DNA from: Flavobacterium saccharophilum
GTDB lineage: Bacteria; Bacteroidota; Bacteroidia; Flavobacteriales; Flavobacteriaceae
DNA: 64,000 nucleotides
NCBI RefSeq assembly: GCF_900142735.1
Contig: NZ_FRBY01000003.1
Location: 620,001-684,000 of the forward strand
Direction of reading: 5' to 3'
Shown here: one piece after another, positions 8,700 through 17,088 of the stretch
Position numbering within the stretch: position 1 is the first letter of the stretch
Layout of the letters: the number at the start of each line of letters is the position of its first letter
The notes under the pieces: model-generated
Databases searched by the model: none
The model's input: only the letters and a program-made list of their open reading frames with translations
What the model was told of the DNA's origin: nothing
Program-made: the position numbers and the translations under genes

Positions 8700-10994
8700 C
8701 TAGCCTTTTATTTCAAAACCACTCTCCAAACCTTTATCAGAACTTCCTCCGACCATAATTTTAAAAGTTCCTTCCTCTACTAAATAATTCCCTTCGTTAT
8801 CATAAAAACCAAGTTCTTTATCCGTTAAAGTAAAAGTCACAGTTTTAGTTTCTCCTTTTTTCAGGTTTACTAATTCGAAACCTTTTAATTCTTTTATTGG
8901 TCGAACAATACTAGCGAACTGGTCATGAATATACAATTGCACCACTTCTTTTCCGTCATAATTTCCTGAGTTGGTTACCTCAACTGTAACCTCAACTTTT
9001 TCTCCTTTTGCAAAAGAAGTTTTACTCAATTTCAGATTTTTATAATCGAATTTAGTGTAACTCAAACCAAAACCAAACGGAAACTGAGGCGTTTTCTCCA
9101 CATCCATATAATGCGACCAAAACACGTTTTTATCGCTGTCAATTGGTCTTCCGGTGCTGTATTTGTTGTAATAAATTGGAACCTGTCCTACGTTTCTCGG
9201 AAACGACATTGGTAATTTCCCGCTCGGATTATAATCTCCGTATAAAACCTGCGCCACTGCATTACCTGTCTGAGTTCCCAAATGCCAGGCTTCTACAATT
9301 GCAGGAACATGTTCTGCAGCCCAAGGAATAGAAAGCGGACGACCGTTATTTAAAACCAAAACGACATTCGGATTTACTTTATAAATTTCCTCTAATAATT
9401 CTTGTTGTAAACCGGGCAAGTTAAGATCTGTTCTGCTGCGTCCTTCGCCACTCTGAAAACCATATTCTCCTAAAACCATTACCACAACATCGGCATTTTT
9501 TGCAACCGTTTTTGCAGCTTCAAATCCACTTTTGTCTGTTGTGTTGAAAACCGTTTCTGTTAAAAAAGTTGCTTTTTGTGACAACAAATCAACTCCTTTT
9601 TCAAAAGTTAATTGATTGTCTTTGTACTGCTGCATTCCTTCTAGAACCGAAACCGCAGTATTATCATCCGCCGCAATTCTCCAGCTTCCAAGCGGACTAT
9701 TTTTATCATTTGCCAAAGCACCAATCAAGGCAATTTTCTGTCCTGATTTTTTCAGCGGAAGCAAATTCTTTTCGTTCTTTAATAATACAATCGACTTCTT
9801 CGCCATGTCCAAAACACCATCATTATTGGCCTTATTTCCAATCGTTGCTTTTTCACGTTTTTCATCGCAATATCTGTACGGATCATCAAATAATCCCAAT
9901 TCAAATTTCACTCTCAAAATTCGGCGAACGGCATCGTCAACCAAAGCTTCTTTTACTTTTCCTTCTTTTACCAAACCAGTCAATTTTGCCACATATAAGT
10001 ACGATTCCATATCCATATCAGAACCCGCATTTACCGCTTTTGCAGTTGCATCGGCTTCGTCTTTTGCATAACCGTGCGCAATCATTTCACGAATCGAAGC
10101 ATAATCTGAAATCACAAAACCATCAAATTTCCATTTTCCTTTCAAAATATCTCTTTGTAAAAATGTATTTCCGGTTGCCGGAACGCCATTTAAAGTATTA
10201 AAAGAATTCATAAATGTTCGAACTCCAGCTTGTACAGTCGCTTCAAAAGGAGGCAAAACCGAGTTGTATAATTTAGAATTGCTGATATCTACAATATTAT
10301 ATTCTAATCCCGCTTCAACATAACCATACGCAGCAAAGTGTTTGGCACAAGCTGCAATGGTGTTTACTTTTGCCAAATCAGCAATAGTTTCTCCCTGAAA
10401 ACCTTTTACTCTCGCAATGGCAATTTTACTCCCCAAATAAGGATCTTCACCCGCACCTTCCATCACACGTCCCCAGCGCGCATCGTTTGCCACATCGACA
10501 TTCGGACCAAATGTCCAGTTAATTCCAGATGCTGAAGCTTCATCAGCCGCAATCGCCGCCGATTTTTTAATAGCCTCTAAATCCCAACTCGCTGCCTCTG
10601 CCAACGGAATCGGGCTTAACGTTTTATAGCCATGTATTACATCAAAACCAATAATCAGCGGAATTCCCAAACGGGTCTCTTCCACTGCAATTTTCTGCAC
10701 CGCACGAACTTCTTTCACGCCACGAACCGTCAGCATCGATCCCACCCATCCTTTTCGCAAGTGTTCGTATTTTAATTCGGCAGTTCCGCCTTTTGGAGCG
10801 GGCCCAGTAACATCCCAAAAACCGTTATATTGATTCATTTGCCCCACTTTTTCCTCCAAAGTCATCAACGGTAAAAGCAAATCGATACGTTCTTCAATGG
10901 TTTTAGTTTTATCCAGATACGGCTTCTTTTGTGCATTCATATTTCCAGTAAACAGGGCGAAAACGCCAATAATTAGTAATTTTTTATTTTTCAT
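8700..10994 (-). CDS. bglX: GH3 beta-glucosidase (BglX-like), secreted
   Basis: With the start at 10994 the product is 764 residues and begins with a signal peptide (MKNKKLLIIGVFALFTG, cut before QKKPY). The open frame continues upstream to 11069, but that extension translates a dispersed repeat and would bury the signal peptide. Domains run in order: the GH3 TIM-barrel with GINWTFGPNVDVANDARWGR, KHFAAYG and the nucleophile Asp in GFVISDYASI; the GH3 C-terminal alpha/beta domain with EYGFQSGEGRSRTD; and a fibronectin-III-like tail. Family members remove terminal beta-linked glucose from oligosaccharides in the periplasm. In this cluster it would trim glucose from glucomannan fragments; xylosidase activity cannot be excluded. 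Confidence 0.93.
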   Translation of the reverse strand: MKNKKLLIIGVFALFTGNMNAQKKPYLDKTKTIEERIDLLLPLMTLEEKVGQMNQYNGFWDVTGPAPKGGTAELKYEHLRKGWVGSMLTVRGVKEVRAVQKIAVEETRLGIPLIIGFDVIHGYKTLSPIPLAEAASWDLEAIKKSAAIAADEASASGINWTFGPNVDVANDARWGRVMEGAGEDPYLGSKIAIARVKGFQGETIADLAKVNTIAACAKHFAAYGYVEAGLEYNIVDISNSKLYNSVLPPFEATVQAGVRTFMNSFNTLNGVPATGNTFLQRDILKGKWKFDGFVISDYASIREMIAHGYAKDEADATAKAVNAGSDMDMESYLYVAKLTGLVKEGKVKEALVDDAVRRILRVKFELGLFDDPYRYCDEKREKATIGNKANNDGVLDMAKKSIVLLKNEKNLLPLKKSGQKIALIGALANDKNSPLGSWRIAADDNTAVSVLEGMQQYKDNQLTFEKGVDLLSQKATFLTETVFNTTDKSGFEAAKTVAKNADVVVMVLGEYGFQSGEGRSRTDLNLPGLQQELLEEIYKVNPNVVLVLNNGRPLSIPWAAEHVPAIVEAWHLGTQTGNAVAQVLYGDYNPSGKLPMSFPRNVGQVPIYYNKYSTGRPIDSDKNVFWSHYMDVEKTPQFPFGFGLSYTKFDYKNLKLSKTSFAKGEKVEVTVEVTNSGNYDGKEVVQLYIHDQFASIVRPIKELKGFELVNLKKGETKTVTFTLTDKELGFYDNEGNYLVEEGTFKIMVGGSSDKGLESGFEIKG

Positions 10995-11017
10995 GGTTAG
11001 ATAGTGGTTTATATTTT

Positions 11018-11104
11018 GGGCGTGTCCCTCCGGGTCGGGCTTTCGGCTATATCTTTTGTTCCGTTCCACTTCACAAAAGGATACCGCCTCAATCCCTCAC
11101 GCGA
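11018..11104 (-). repeat. Dispersed repeat, family C copy 1
   Basis: Read on the minus strand, the element starts CGCGTGAGGGATTGAGGCGG, has ACAAAAGATATAGC in its middle, and ends with GGAGGGACACGCCC. A diverged plus-strand copy at 40884-41024 shares GCGTGAGGG, the CGGCATCTTTTTG/CGGTATCCTTTTG core, ACAAAAGATATAG, CCCGACCC and the closing G-rich CACGTCC end. It ends 23 bases before the GH3 start codon. Its translation creates the false N-terminal extension of the GH3 frame. Confidence 0.75.
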
Positions 11105-11169
11105 TTTACGGTAAATGAGAATGTTGTTTTTTACTTATATAAAAAACTCTAAGCTTCCTCGCATTTTTT

Positions 11170-11269
11170 GTCATTCCGAGGAACGAGGAATCCCCGCGAG
11201 TAACTCCACACAGTGAATTGCCAATCTTTATAGAGCCACTTGTGGAGATTCCTCGTTCCTCGGAATGAC
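11170..11269. repeat. 100-bp palindromic repeat, family A copy 2
   Basis: This copy has the same 100-bp length and the same GTCATTCCGAGGAACGAGG arms as the copy at 5903-6002. The centre (CAGTGAATTGCCAATCTTTA) is the reverse complement of the other copy's centre, so the element is inserted in the opposite orientation. The small minus-strand ORF over this region (11106-11342) is only a translation of the repeat. Confidence 0.85.
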
Positions 11270-11342
11270 ATACTTTGTGTCTAAACTTTGCGGAACTTTT
11301 CCCGAAGCCTCGGGATCTCTTAGTGTGAAAAAAAATGCGCAA

Positions 11343-11411
11343 AAAATCTAAAATCTAAAATCTAAAATCTTGACTCTTGCCTCTATCTTCTATGTTCTAT
11401 GTTCTATTCTC
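11343..11411 (+). repeat. Heptanucleotide tandem arrays (AAAATCT)4 and (TATSTTC)n
   Basis: Four perfect AAAATCT units occupy 11343-11370. After 13 bases, four TATCTTC/TATGTTC/TATGTTC/TATTCTC heptamers occupy 11384-11411. They sit 8 bases beyond the 3' end of the esterase gene. With repeats C and A2 they fill most of the 425-base gap between the esterase and GH3 genes; no other feature is seen in that gap. Confidence 0.8.
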
Positions 11412-11419
11412 TAAAAAAA

Positions 11420-12799
11420 TCAATCCGTAATAAAACAAGAAGCTGGCAAATTCACTTTATTAAACAAATCAGGCTGAATCGTATTTCCCCAGGCGAATCT
11501 CACTTTCGCTGGATTTGGAACTTTCTTGCTCATCAAAATCACTTTGTTATTTTTTATCGAAGCTTCTGCCGTATAAAAAACTCCATCGGCTCCAGCCAAT
11601 TCAAATTGATTCGATGTTTTGTTTTTAAAATACAATCCGTCAGCATAATCGAAAGAAACGGCTACTTTGTTTTTTTCAATTTTAATGTTTTTAAAAAGTG
11701 GTCCGTTTACCAAATTGGAATTGACTTTATAAGTATAAGCCAAAGCCAAATTGGCCAAACGAATTCCGACATCTTTTTTATTCTTTGGATGAATATCAAT
11801 CGTATCTGAAATATCGCTTGTTAGAACCATTCCGGTTTTCGGAACTTCATTTAATATTTTTCTTTGAGAATTTCTAACCGTAACATTCGAGAAGTTGTTG
11901 CTACCGGTTTTATAAGGTGCGATTTGGACGAAGTAGAAAGGGAATTCGTCCTGCCAGGCTTTTCTCCAGGAAGAGATTAAAGCCGATAATGTTTTGTCGT
12001 AAACCAAAGAACCTACATTCGATTCGCCCTGATACCAAAGCGTTCCCGCAATTTTAAATCCGATAAAAGGATAAATCATAGCATTGTAAGCACGTCCGGG
12101 TTGTCTTGGTCCGTATTCTTGTTCGTTTAGTTTTTTGGCATTTTCTAATAAAATGGGATCGTTCTGAACGACTTCTTCCGGCATCCAAATTTCCGCCGGA
12201 GTTCCGCCCCAATTGGATGAAATTAATCCAATTGGTACATTTTTTAAATCTTCACACAGGCGTTTGGCAAAGAAATAACCAATGGCACTGAAGTTTTTCA
12301 TGGTTTCCGGAGTCGATTCCGTCCAGTTTCCAAGTAAATTATTTTGGGGTGTAGTTGCGGTTAATTTCGGAACGGTAAAAAAACGAATATTTGGATTCGT
12401 CGCATTTTTCATTTCTTCCTCGCCGTTGTCAATTCCCCAGCTTGCCGACATTTCCATATTAGATTGTCCGGCGCAAACCCAAACTTCTCCAATTAAAATA
12501 TTTTTTAGAATAACTTCGTTGTATCCTTTTATAGAAATGGTATAAGGTCCGCCCGCTTCCGGCGTTTTGATATGGAGTTCCCATTGTGCCTGATTGTTGG
12601 CAACGACTTTATATTCCTGATTGTTCCAGCCTGAAACCAATTTAATTTCTTCCTTTGGATTAGCCCAACCCCAAATTTTTACTTCAGAATTGCGTTGCAA
12701 AACCATATTGTCGCCAAAAATATTCGGAAGGGAAACGTTTGCCATCATAGTACTGGAAATCATCAGAAAGAAAACAAACTTAAATATATTATTTTTCAT
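11420..12799 (-). CDS. Sialate O-acetylesterase-family (SGNH) carbohydrate acetylesterase
   Basis: This 459-residue secreted protein has a signal peptide at about residues 1-20 (FKFVFFLMISSTMMA). It has the family pattern VSLPNIFGDNMVLQR, the nucleophile block GEVWVCAGQSNMEMS (Ser113), SSNWGGTPAEIW and GTLWYQGESNV. The family deacetylates sugars, and members in plant-polysaccharide loci act on hemicellulose rather than sialic acid. Its start overlaps the end of the CE2-like gene by 11 bases, so the two esterases are translationally coupled. Neighbouring mannanases suggest acetylated (gluco)mannan as the substrate. Family is sure; substrate is inferred. Confidence 0.9.
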   Translation of the reverse strand: MKNNIFKFVFFLMISSTMMANVSLPNIFGDNMVLQRNSEVKIWGWANPKEEIKLVSGWNNQEYKVVANNQAQWELHIKTPEAGGPYTISIKGYNEVILKNILIGEVWVCAGQSNMEMSASWGIDNGEEEMKNATNPNIRFFTVPKLTATTPQNNLLGNWTESTPETMKNFSAIGYFFAKRLCEDLKNVPIGLISSNWGGTPAEIWMPEEVVQNDPILLENAKKLNEQEYGPRQPGRAYNAMIYPFIGFKIAGTLWYQGESNVGSLVYDKTLSALISSWRKAWQDEFPFYFVQIAPYKTGSNNFSNVTVRNSQRKILNEVPKTGMVLTSDISDTIDIHPKNKKDVGIRLANLALAYTYKVNSNLVNGPLFKNIKIEKNKVAVSFDYADGLYFKNKTSNQFELAGADGVFYTAEASIKNNKVILMSKKVPNPAKVRFAWGNTIQPDLFNKVNLPASCFITD

Positions 12800-13874
12800 T
12801 TAACAGCTTTTTTAAAAACGGGGCATACTGATCAGCCATTACTTTTTGATCTGCAACATCAGGATGCCCTAAACAGCCTTTTGGTGTCATGGGTTTGAAT
12901 TTGAAAATCTTGATTTCCTTATGAGTATTATCTGCTGCAAAAGCTGCTTTAACCTTATTCAGGCAATCTTCAAAAACGATTCCTCTTTCGCCTCCAACCA
13001 TCGGACTATTTGTAATTACAATTTGTGCTTTTGGGTTATGTTCGTAAAGCATTTTTATAAAATTAATGTAATTAGAAATGTACTTTTCGGCATTAAAAGG
13101 TAAACGTTCCTTTTTTCCGTCTCCACCAGAAAAATCATTTGTTCCTAGAGCAATGCTGATAATATTTGGCTGAAAAGCAAAATCATATTTGGGTTTTGAA
13201 TGGTCTTTCGTCAAATACAAATTTTGATAAACCTCCGGCATAATGGCTTCCTCTTTATTCTCATCATTCCAATTGCGGTACATCCCGATTCCGGAAACGG
13301 AACTTACAAGATAATCAACGTCAATTTCTCTGGAAATCACCGGTCCATACGCATAATAACCATTATGATGGTCCATGTATTCTCCTTTATCACAATCAAC
13401 CGAATCGCTCGCTGCCGCACAGGTTATAGAATCGCCTATATATTCGATTTTCTTTTTCTTTTTAGATGAAATTGAAGTCAGTTTTGCAGTTGTTCCGGCA
13501 AATAAAACATTACCGCTTTGCGCTTCTGTATTTTTGTATATTTCAAGATGATGCTCTTTTTTATTTGAAGTAACTTTTATCGGGAACGATTGTGCAGCGC
13601 CTTTTTCAATTTTAATTTTTCCTAAATATTTTCCGTCTAAAACTATAGCAACATAATTATGATGCTCGTACGAATCGACACTTTGTAGTTTAATTGAACA
13701 TTCGTTTCCAGTGAAATTAAACGAAACTGAGGAAGCCGTTCCAATCAAAACAACATTGTCATTTTGAAGTTTTTCAATTCGGCCAGCATATAAAAAAGTT
13801 GTTTTATTCTGCGAAATCGAAAGGGTCGAAATCAACAAAAACAAAATTAAAAACGAAAATTTTCTGATAAACAT
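12789..13874 (-). CDS. CE2-like SGNH carbohydrate esterase, secreted
   Basis: This 361-residue protein has an N-terminal signal peptide (RKFSFLILFLLISTLSIS). A jelly-roll N-terminal domain with VVLIGTASSVSFNFTGNECS precedes the SGNH domain. Visible blocks are the nucleophile motif EYIGDSITCAA, the IALGTNDFSGGDG block with the conserved Asn-Asp, and a C-terminal GHPDVADQKVMA supplying His. This two-domain order is that of CE2 acetyl esterases, which deacetylate mannan, xylan or glucomannan. It is the first gene of the minus-strand run and has a TATATTTG promoter element about 30 bases upstream. The motif here is GDSITC rather than the common GDSIT-G. Confidence 0.87.
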   Translation of the reverse strand: MFIRKFSFLILFLLISTLSISQNKTTFLYAGRIEKLQNDNVVLIGTASSVSFNFTGNECSIKLQSVDSYEHHNYVAIVLDGKYLGKIKIEKGAAQSFPIKVTSNKKEHHLEIYKNTEAQSGNVLFAGTTAKLTSISSKKKKKIEYIGDSITCAAASDSVDCDKGEYMDHHNGYYAYGPVISREIDVDYLVSSVSGIGMYRNWNDENKEEAIMPEVYQNLYLTKDHSKPKYDFAFQPNIISIALGTNDFSGGDGKKERLPFNAEKYISNYINFIKMLYEHNPKAQIVITNSPMVGGERGIVFEDCLNKVKAAFAADNTHKEIKIFKFKPMTPKGCLGHPDVADQKVMADQYAPFLKKLLNEK

Positions 13875-13904
13875 AATTTATTGGTTAAATAGAAATAGTA
13901 TTCA

Positions 13905-13912
13905 CAAATATA
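13905..13912 (-). promoter_or_regulatory. Putative Bacteroidota -7 element (TATATTTG) for the esterase run
   Basis: An exact TAnnTTTG match is read on the minus strand, 31 bases upstream of the CE2-like start. No clear -33 TTG was found at the usual spacing. The local CAAATATATTTG is palindromic, so it also reads on the plus strand. Confidence 0.45.
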
Positions 13913-14082
13913 TTTGAAATGAACAAGTCAGAAAGATACTAAAACGTCAAAATGCAATAAAAAAACACCACATAAATACATCAAATCGTTCTTTTTTATT
14001 CTTTATTCTTACAAATTCATCTTAAGCACTTCTTTGCTAGTTAAAAAGAAGCTATCTTTATAAAAACCTACATTCAAAAAAA

Positions 14083-14595
14083 ATGAAATCATTCTTTTAC
14101 ATCTCTATATTCTCAACAGTCGTATTATGTTCTTGTTTTACTTCAAAAGAAGAACCTAAAACAGAAACATTTCAACTACAAAAAACCGATAGGGATATCG
14201 CCAGGGATTCTATTGCAACTTATGCTAAAAAATACATGGGAACGCCTTATGTATATGCAGGAAATGATCCTAAAACAGGATTTGACTGCTCCGGATTTAT
14301 TAGTTATGTCTATCATCATTTTAATGTTGACTTACCCAGAAGTTCAGGCATGTACAAAAATTTAGGCAAGGCTTTAAAACCGGAAGATTTTAAGGTGGGA
14401 GATATTTTAGTTTTTTACGGATACAAAGACAATACGATTATTGGCCATCTCGGTATTATCTGCGAAGCGAACGGAATGCAATCTAAATTTATTCATGCTT
14501 CATCCGGAAAAGTAAACAGCGTTACGATTACTTCTCTTGATACAGAACATTATACCAATCGTTTTTATAAATGTATTGATGTTTTGAGCAAATAA
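14083..14595 (+). CDS. NlpC/P60-family cell-wall endopeptidase lipoprotein
   Basis: This 170-residue protein has a lipoprotein signal ending VVLCSC (Cys18). The NlpC/P60 domain runs from about residue 38 to the end with the catalytic triad visible: Cys69 in GFDCSGFISYVY, His122 in GHLGII and His138 in FIHASS. Such enzymes cut peptidoglycan stem peptides, usually between D-Glu and the diamino acid. Length is close to the minimal Spr/MepS type. A TATCTTTA promoter-like box, one base off consensus, lies at 14053-14060. The gene is monocistronic; a long palindrome follows it. Confidence 0.93.
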   Translation: MKSFFYISIFSTVVLCSCFTSKEEPKTETFQLQKTDRDIARDSIATYAKKYMGTPYVYAGNDPKTGFDCSGFISYVYHHFNVDLPRSSGMYKNLGKALKPEDFKVGDILVFYGYKDNTIIGHLGIICEANGMQSKFIHASSGKVNSVTITSLDTEHYTNRFYKCIDVLSK

Positions 14596-14638
14596 GTTTT
14601 TTTAGCCACGAATTACACGAATTTCAACTAATTTTTTT

Positions 14639-14743
14639 TTCACGCAGATTTAAAAAGATTTAAGCAGATGTGCGCAGATTTATTTATGTGAAAGCTTAAA
14701 AAAATCTAATTAAATCTGCTCAAATCTGCCAAATCTGCGTGAA
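14639..14743. repeat. Palindromic repeat, family E (TTCACGCAGATTT arms)
   Basis: The left arm TTCACGCAGATTT at 14639-14651 pairs with AAATCTGCGTGAA at 14731-14743, with further GCAGATTT-like units between them. A related half copy is at 5847-5880. It lies between convergent genes (NlpC and L,D-transpeptidase) and may block read-through from both sides. The preceding bases (AGCCACGAATTACACGAATT) resemble the inner part of family D. Confidence 0.75.
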
Positions 14744-14760
14744 ATTTTTTGGATAATCTT

Positions 14761-16338
14761 TTACTCCTCTGTCAATAATTTGATCAGACTTTCATCTCTT
14801 TGATATACGTCTTTGTAGAAATTTAGTTCGCCTTTACGGTCTACCCAAGCAGTAAAGTAACCGATATATACGGGAACTTTCTTTTTTAAACTCACCCAAT
14901 TTTCTTTTCCTGCGTGCATTGCTTTATCAATTCTTGCTGGAGTCCAGGTTGGATCTTGTTTTAAAAGTTCAATAGCCAATTCTCTTGGTTTCCCTACGCG
15001 AACGCAACCGTGGCTAAAAGCTCTGTTTTCTCTTTCGAATAAACTTTTTGCAGGCGTGTCATGTAGATAAATGTTATTTGAATTCGGAAATAAAAACTTC
15101 ACCAAACCAAGTGAATTATTTTTCCCTGGTACCTGACGAACGGCACCATTGTTCCATTCCAGGTTTTTCTGCGCCAAATAATTCTTGTTTTTGGCCATTC
15201 CGGGTTTGATTTCTTTGTTGATAATACTTGTGGGAACATTCCAATACGGACTAAAAACAATATTATTCATCATTCCGCTGAAAATAACGGTTTTGGTCAT
15301 CGCTTTTCCAACCACAACTGGTGATACAAAAGCAATTTCATGATCGCGAATCAAATACAATCTAAACTCCGGAATATTAACTTCGATGTATTCTTTACCT
15401 TTTTCCAGTTGCGGATCAATCCATCTACAACGTTCCATATTGGCAATAATCGTTTTGATTCGGTCTGAAACCGGAATATTTAACTCGTCGATATGTTCTT
15501 TTAAAATTATATTTTTTGGTGTTAATCCGTGATGTATTTCGTAGTTTTTTATTGCTTTTATCAAAGTACTATCACACACATTACTTTTGTCATTTTCTTT
15601 TAGCTCTCCGGTAATATAAAGTCTTTCTCTAATTTGACCAATAGCGCCAACAGAATCTCCAATTTTAAAGTTTTTAAAATCCTCGCCAACCTCAACAGTT
15701 TTCCATCCTCCTTTTTTCTCTATTTCTCTGTATTGATGCAGTGCATCGCGAAGCTTGTAATATTGACTGAACATTTTGCTCTTCTTGTCATCGCTGATGG
15801 TGGCCTTCTCATGAATTGAATCTGAAAAAACTTTATAATCAAGTTTCTTTCTGGGTAAAAGCCATTCTAATTTTGCTACTGTTTTTTCATCTGCACCAGA
15901 GATTTTCTGAACATAATAAAAATACAAGTTTGAAATCATCAAATCGGTATCAATCTTTGACAATTTATTTTCAGCAATATTATCAAAAACAGCATTGATT
16001 TTTTCGTTGTACGGAAAATTGGCACTCAAACCTTCTGTTTCCAATCCTTTGTATTTATTGAATAACGTATTTCCAAATTCCACAACGCCTTTATTGTCCA
16101 ACCACAATTGAGTAGATTTTTTTTCTTTGTATAAATCTAAAACCTTAGTTTGGAATTTAACCAACTTCGGATAAGATTCATAAAATTTAGAAACAGCAAC
16201 GCTGTCAATATGAAGTTTTAATTCCGGCACTACTTTTTCTGAAGTCTTCTTTAAATCATCTTTTTTTTCTGACTTAGAATTACATGAAAAAACTAAAAAC
16301 AGAACAATAACAACGACAGGCGAATAGAAAATTTTCAT
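14761..16338 (-). CDS. L,D-transpeptidase (YcbB/LdtD-like), lipoprotein
   Basis: This 525-residue protein has a lipoprotein signal (VVVIVLFLVFSC, Cys19). An N-terminal scaffold domain is followed by a peptidoglycan-binding-like segment at about 230-275 (GDSVGAIGQIRERLYITGEL). The YkuD catalytic domain ends with SHGCVRVGKP (nucleophile Cys445) and the upstream partner YLHDTPAKSLFERENRAFSHG. The architecture is that of YcbB, which makes 3-3 cross-links in peptidoglycan. Neighbouring NlpC/P60 points to a cell-wall theme. The gene appears to stand alone. Confidence 0.92.
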   Translation of the reverse strand: MKIFYSPVVVIVLFLVFSCNSKSEKKDDLKKTSEKVVPELKLHIDSVAVSKFYESYPKLVKFQTKVLDLYKEKKSTQLWLDNKGVVEFGNTLFNKYKGLETEGLSANFPYNEKINAVFDNIAENKLSKIDTDLMISNLYFYYVQKISGADEKTVAKLEWLLPRKKLDYKVFSDSIHEKATISDDKKSKMFSQYYKLRDALHQYREIEKKGGWKTVEVGEDFKNFKIGDSVGAIGQIRERLYITGELKENDKSNVCDSTLIKAIKNYEIHHGLTPKNIILKEHIDELNIPVSDRIKTIIANMERCRWIDPQLEKGKEYIEVNIPEFRLYLIRDHEIAFVSPVVVGKAMTKTVIFSGMMNNIVFSPYWNVPTSIINKEIKPGMAKNKNYLAQKNLEWNNGAVRQVPGKNNSLGLVKFLFPNSNNIYLHDTPAKSLFERENRAFSHGCVRVGKPRELAIELLKQDPTWTPARIDKAMHAGKENWVSLKKKVPVYIGYFTAWVDRKGELNFYKDVYQRDESLIKLLTEE

Positions 16339-16453
16339 AATAATATTTTTAATAAAAATAAAAAAGTTTTAATGAAAACAAACCGTTTCCGGGAAAAATA
16401 ATATTGCCTTTACAAAGCAAAATTTCCGTCTTAATTCAGCTTCGGTAAAAGGC

Positions 16454-16493
16454 ATAAAAAAAACTCCAAATACATTACATATTTGGAGTTTTT
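16454..16493 (-). terminator. Rho-independent terminator of the DUF1573 gene
   Basis: A 12-bp perfect stem, AAACTCCAAATA with TATTTGGAGTTT, has a 7-base loop. On the minus strand a run of eight T follows it. It is located 24-63 bases past the DUF1573 stop. Confidence 0.85.
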
Positions 16494-16516
16494 CCCTTTA
16501 TAAATCAACCTTTATT

Positions 16517-16924
16517 TTAGATTACCGTTCCTTTAAGGGTAAGAATTTTTGGAGTCGTTTCGGCACTTGTTGTAACCGTTACTGTTTTTGTAAAAGCACC
16601 TTTGTTTGCTGCATTATAAGTAGCTGTAACTTTAGCTGTTTTACCAGGTAAAATTGGTTCTTTAGTATAATCTGTTGCAGTACAACCGCAAGATCCTTGC
16701 ACATTTGTAATTACAACTGCTGTTTTTCCTGTGTTTTTAAATTCATACACAATTGCTTTTGGCGTTCCTTGTGGAATTTGTCCTACATCAATTGTTTCAG
16801 CTTTCCAGGCAATTGTTGCAGCCGTTGTTTCAATCTTAGAAGCAATTACTTTTGCAGGTACAATTGCTGAAAAAGACATTAGGCCTAAAGCCAAAGCCAA
16901 CATTGAGATTTTCATAATTTTCAT
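16517..16924 (-). CDS. DUF1573 secreted protein
   Basis: This 135-residue protein has a Sec signal peptide (KISMLALALGLMSFSAIVPA). The rest is one DUF1573 domain, an Ig-like/ASH-type beta fold: WKAETIDVGQIPQGTPKAIVYEF, then the hallmark GSCGCTATDYTKEPILPG and a closing beta segment. These proteins are periplasmic or surface proteins common in Bacteroidota; their function is unknown. An ATG three codons downstream (MKIS...) is an alternative start. It has its own TACTTTTG promoter element and a strong terminator, so it is monocistronic. Confidence 0.9.
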   Translation of the reverse strand: MKIMKISMLALALGLMSFSAIVPAKVIASKIETTAATIAWKAETIDVGQIPQGTPKAIVYEFKNTGKTAVVITNVQGSCGCTATDYTKEPILPGKTAKVTATYNAANKGAFTKTVTVTTSAETTPKILTLKGTVI

Positions 16925-16965
16925 AGTTATTATATTTAATGGTTATTAGTTCTAAATTTATATTT

Positions 16966-16973
16966 CAAAAGTA
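16966..16973 (-). promoter_or_regulatory. Putative -7 element (TACTTTTG) for the DUF1573 gene
   Basis: An exact TAnnTTTG match on the minus strand lies 42 bases before the start codon. No well-spaced -33 TTG is seen. Confidence 0.45.
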
Positions 16974-17088
16974 CTTCAGACAAAAGCAAATCGCTGTTAA
17001 CCGGTTTCAAATCTTTGTTAACGACTTGTTAATCGCTTTTTTTCACTATAATTTTCATTAATATTACATTCTAAAAAACACACTTTTC

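Noticed and set aside
9569..10201. 210-residue plus-strand ORF antisense to GH3
   Set aside because: Long, but antisense to a clear GH3 gene; composition rich in Ser/His/Pro/Gln, typical of a shadow frame.
11106..11342. 78-residue minus-strand ORF
   Set aside because: It is a translation of the 100-bp palindromic repeat (ERGIST...RGDSSFLGMT); no start context and no neighbours support it.
11420..12799. Sialic acid metabolism role for the SGNH esterase
   Set aside because: No other sialic acid genes are nearby; the mannanase context favours a hemicellulose acetylesterase.
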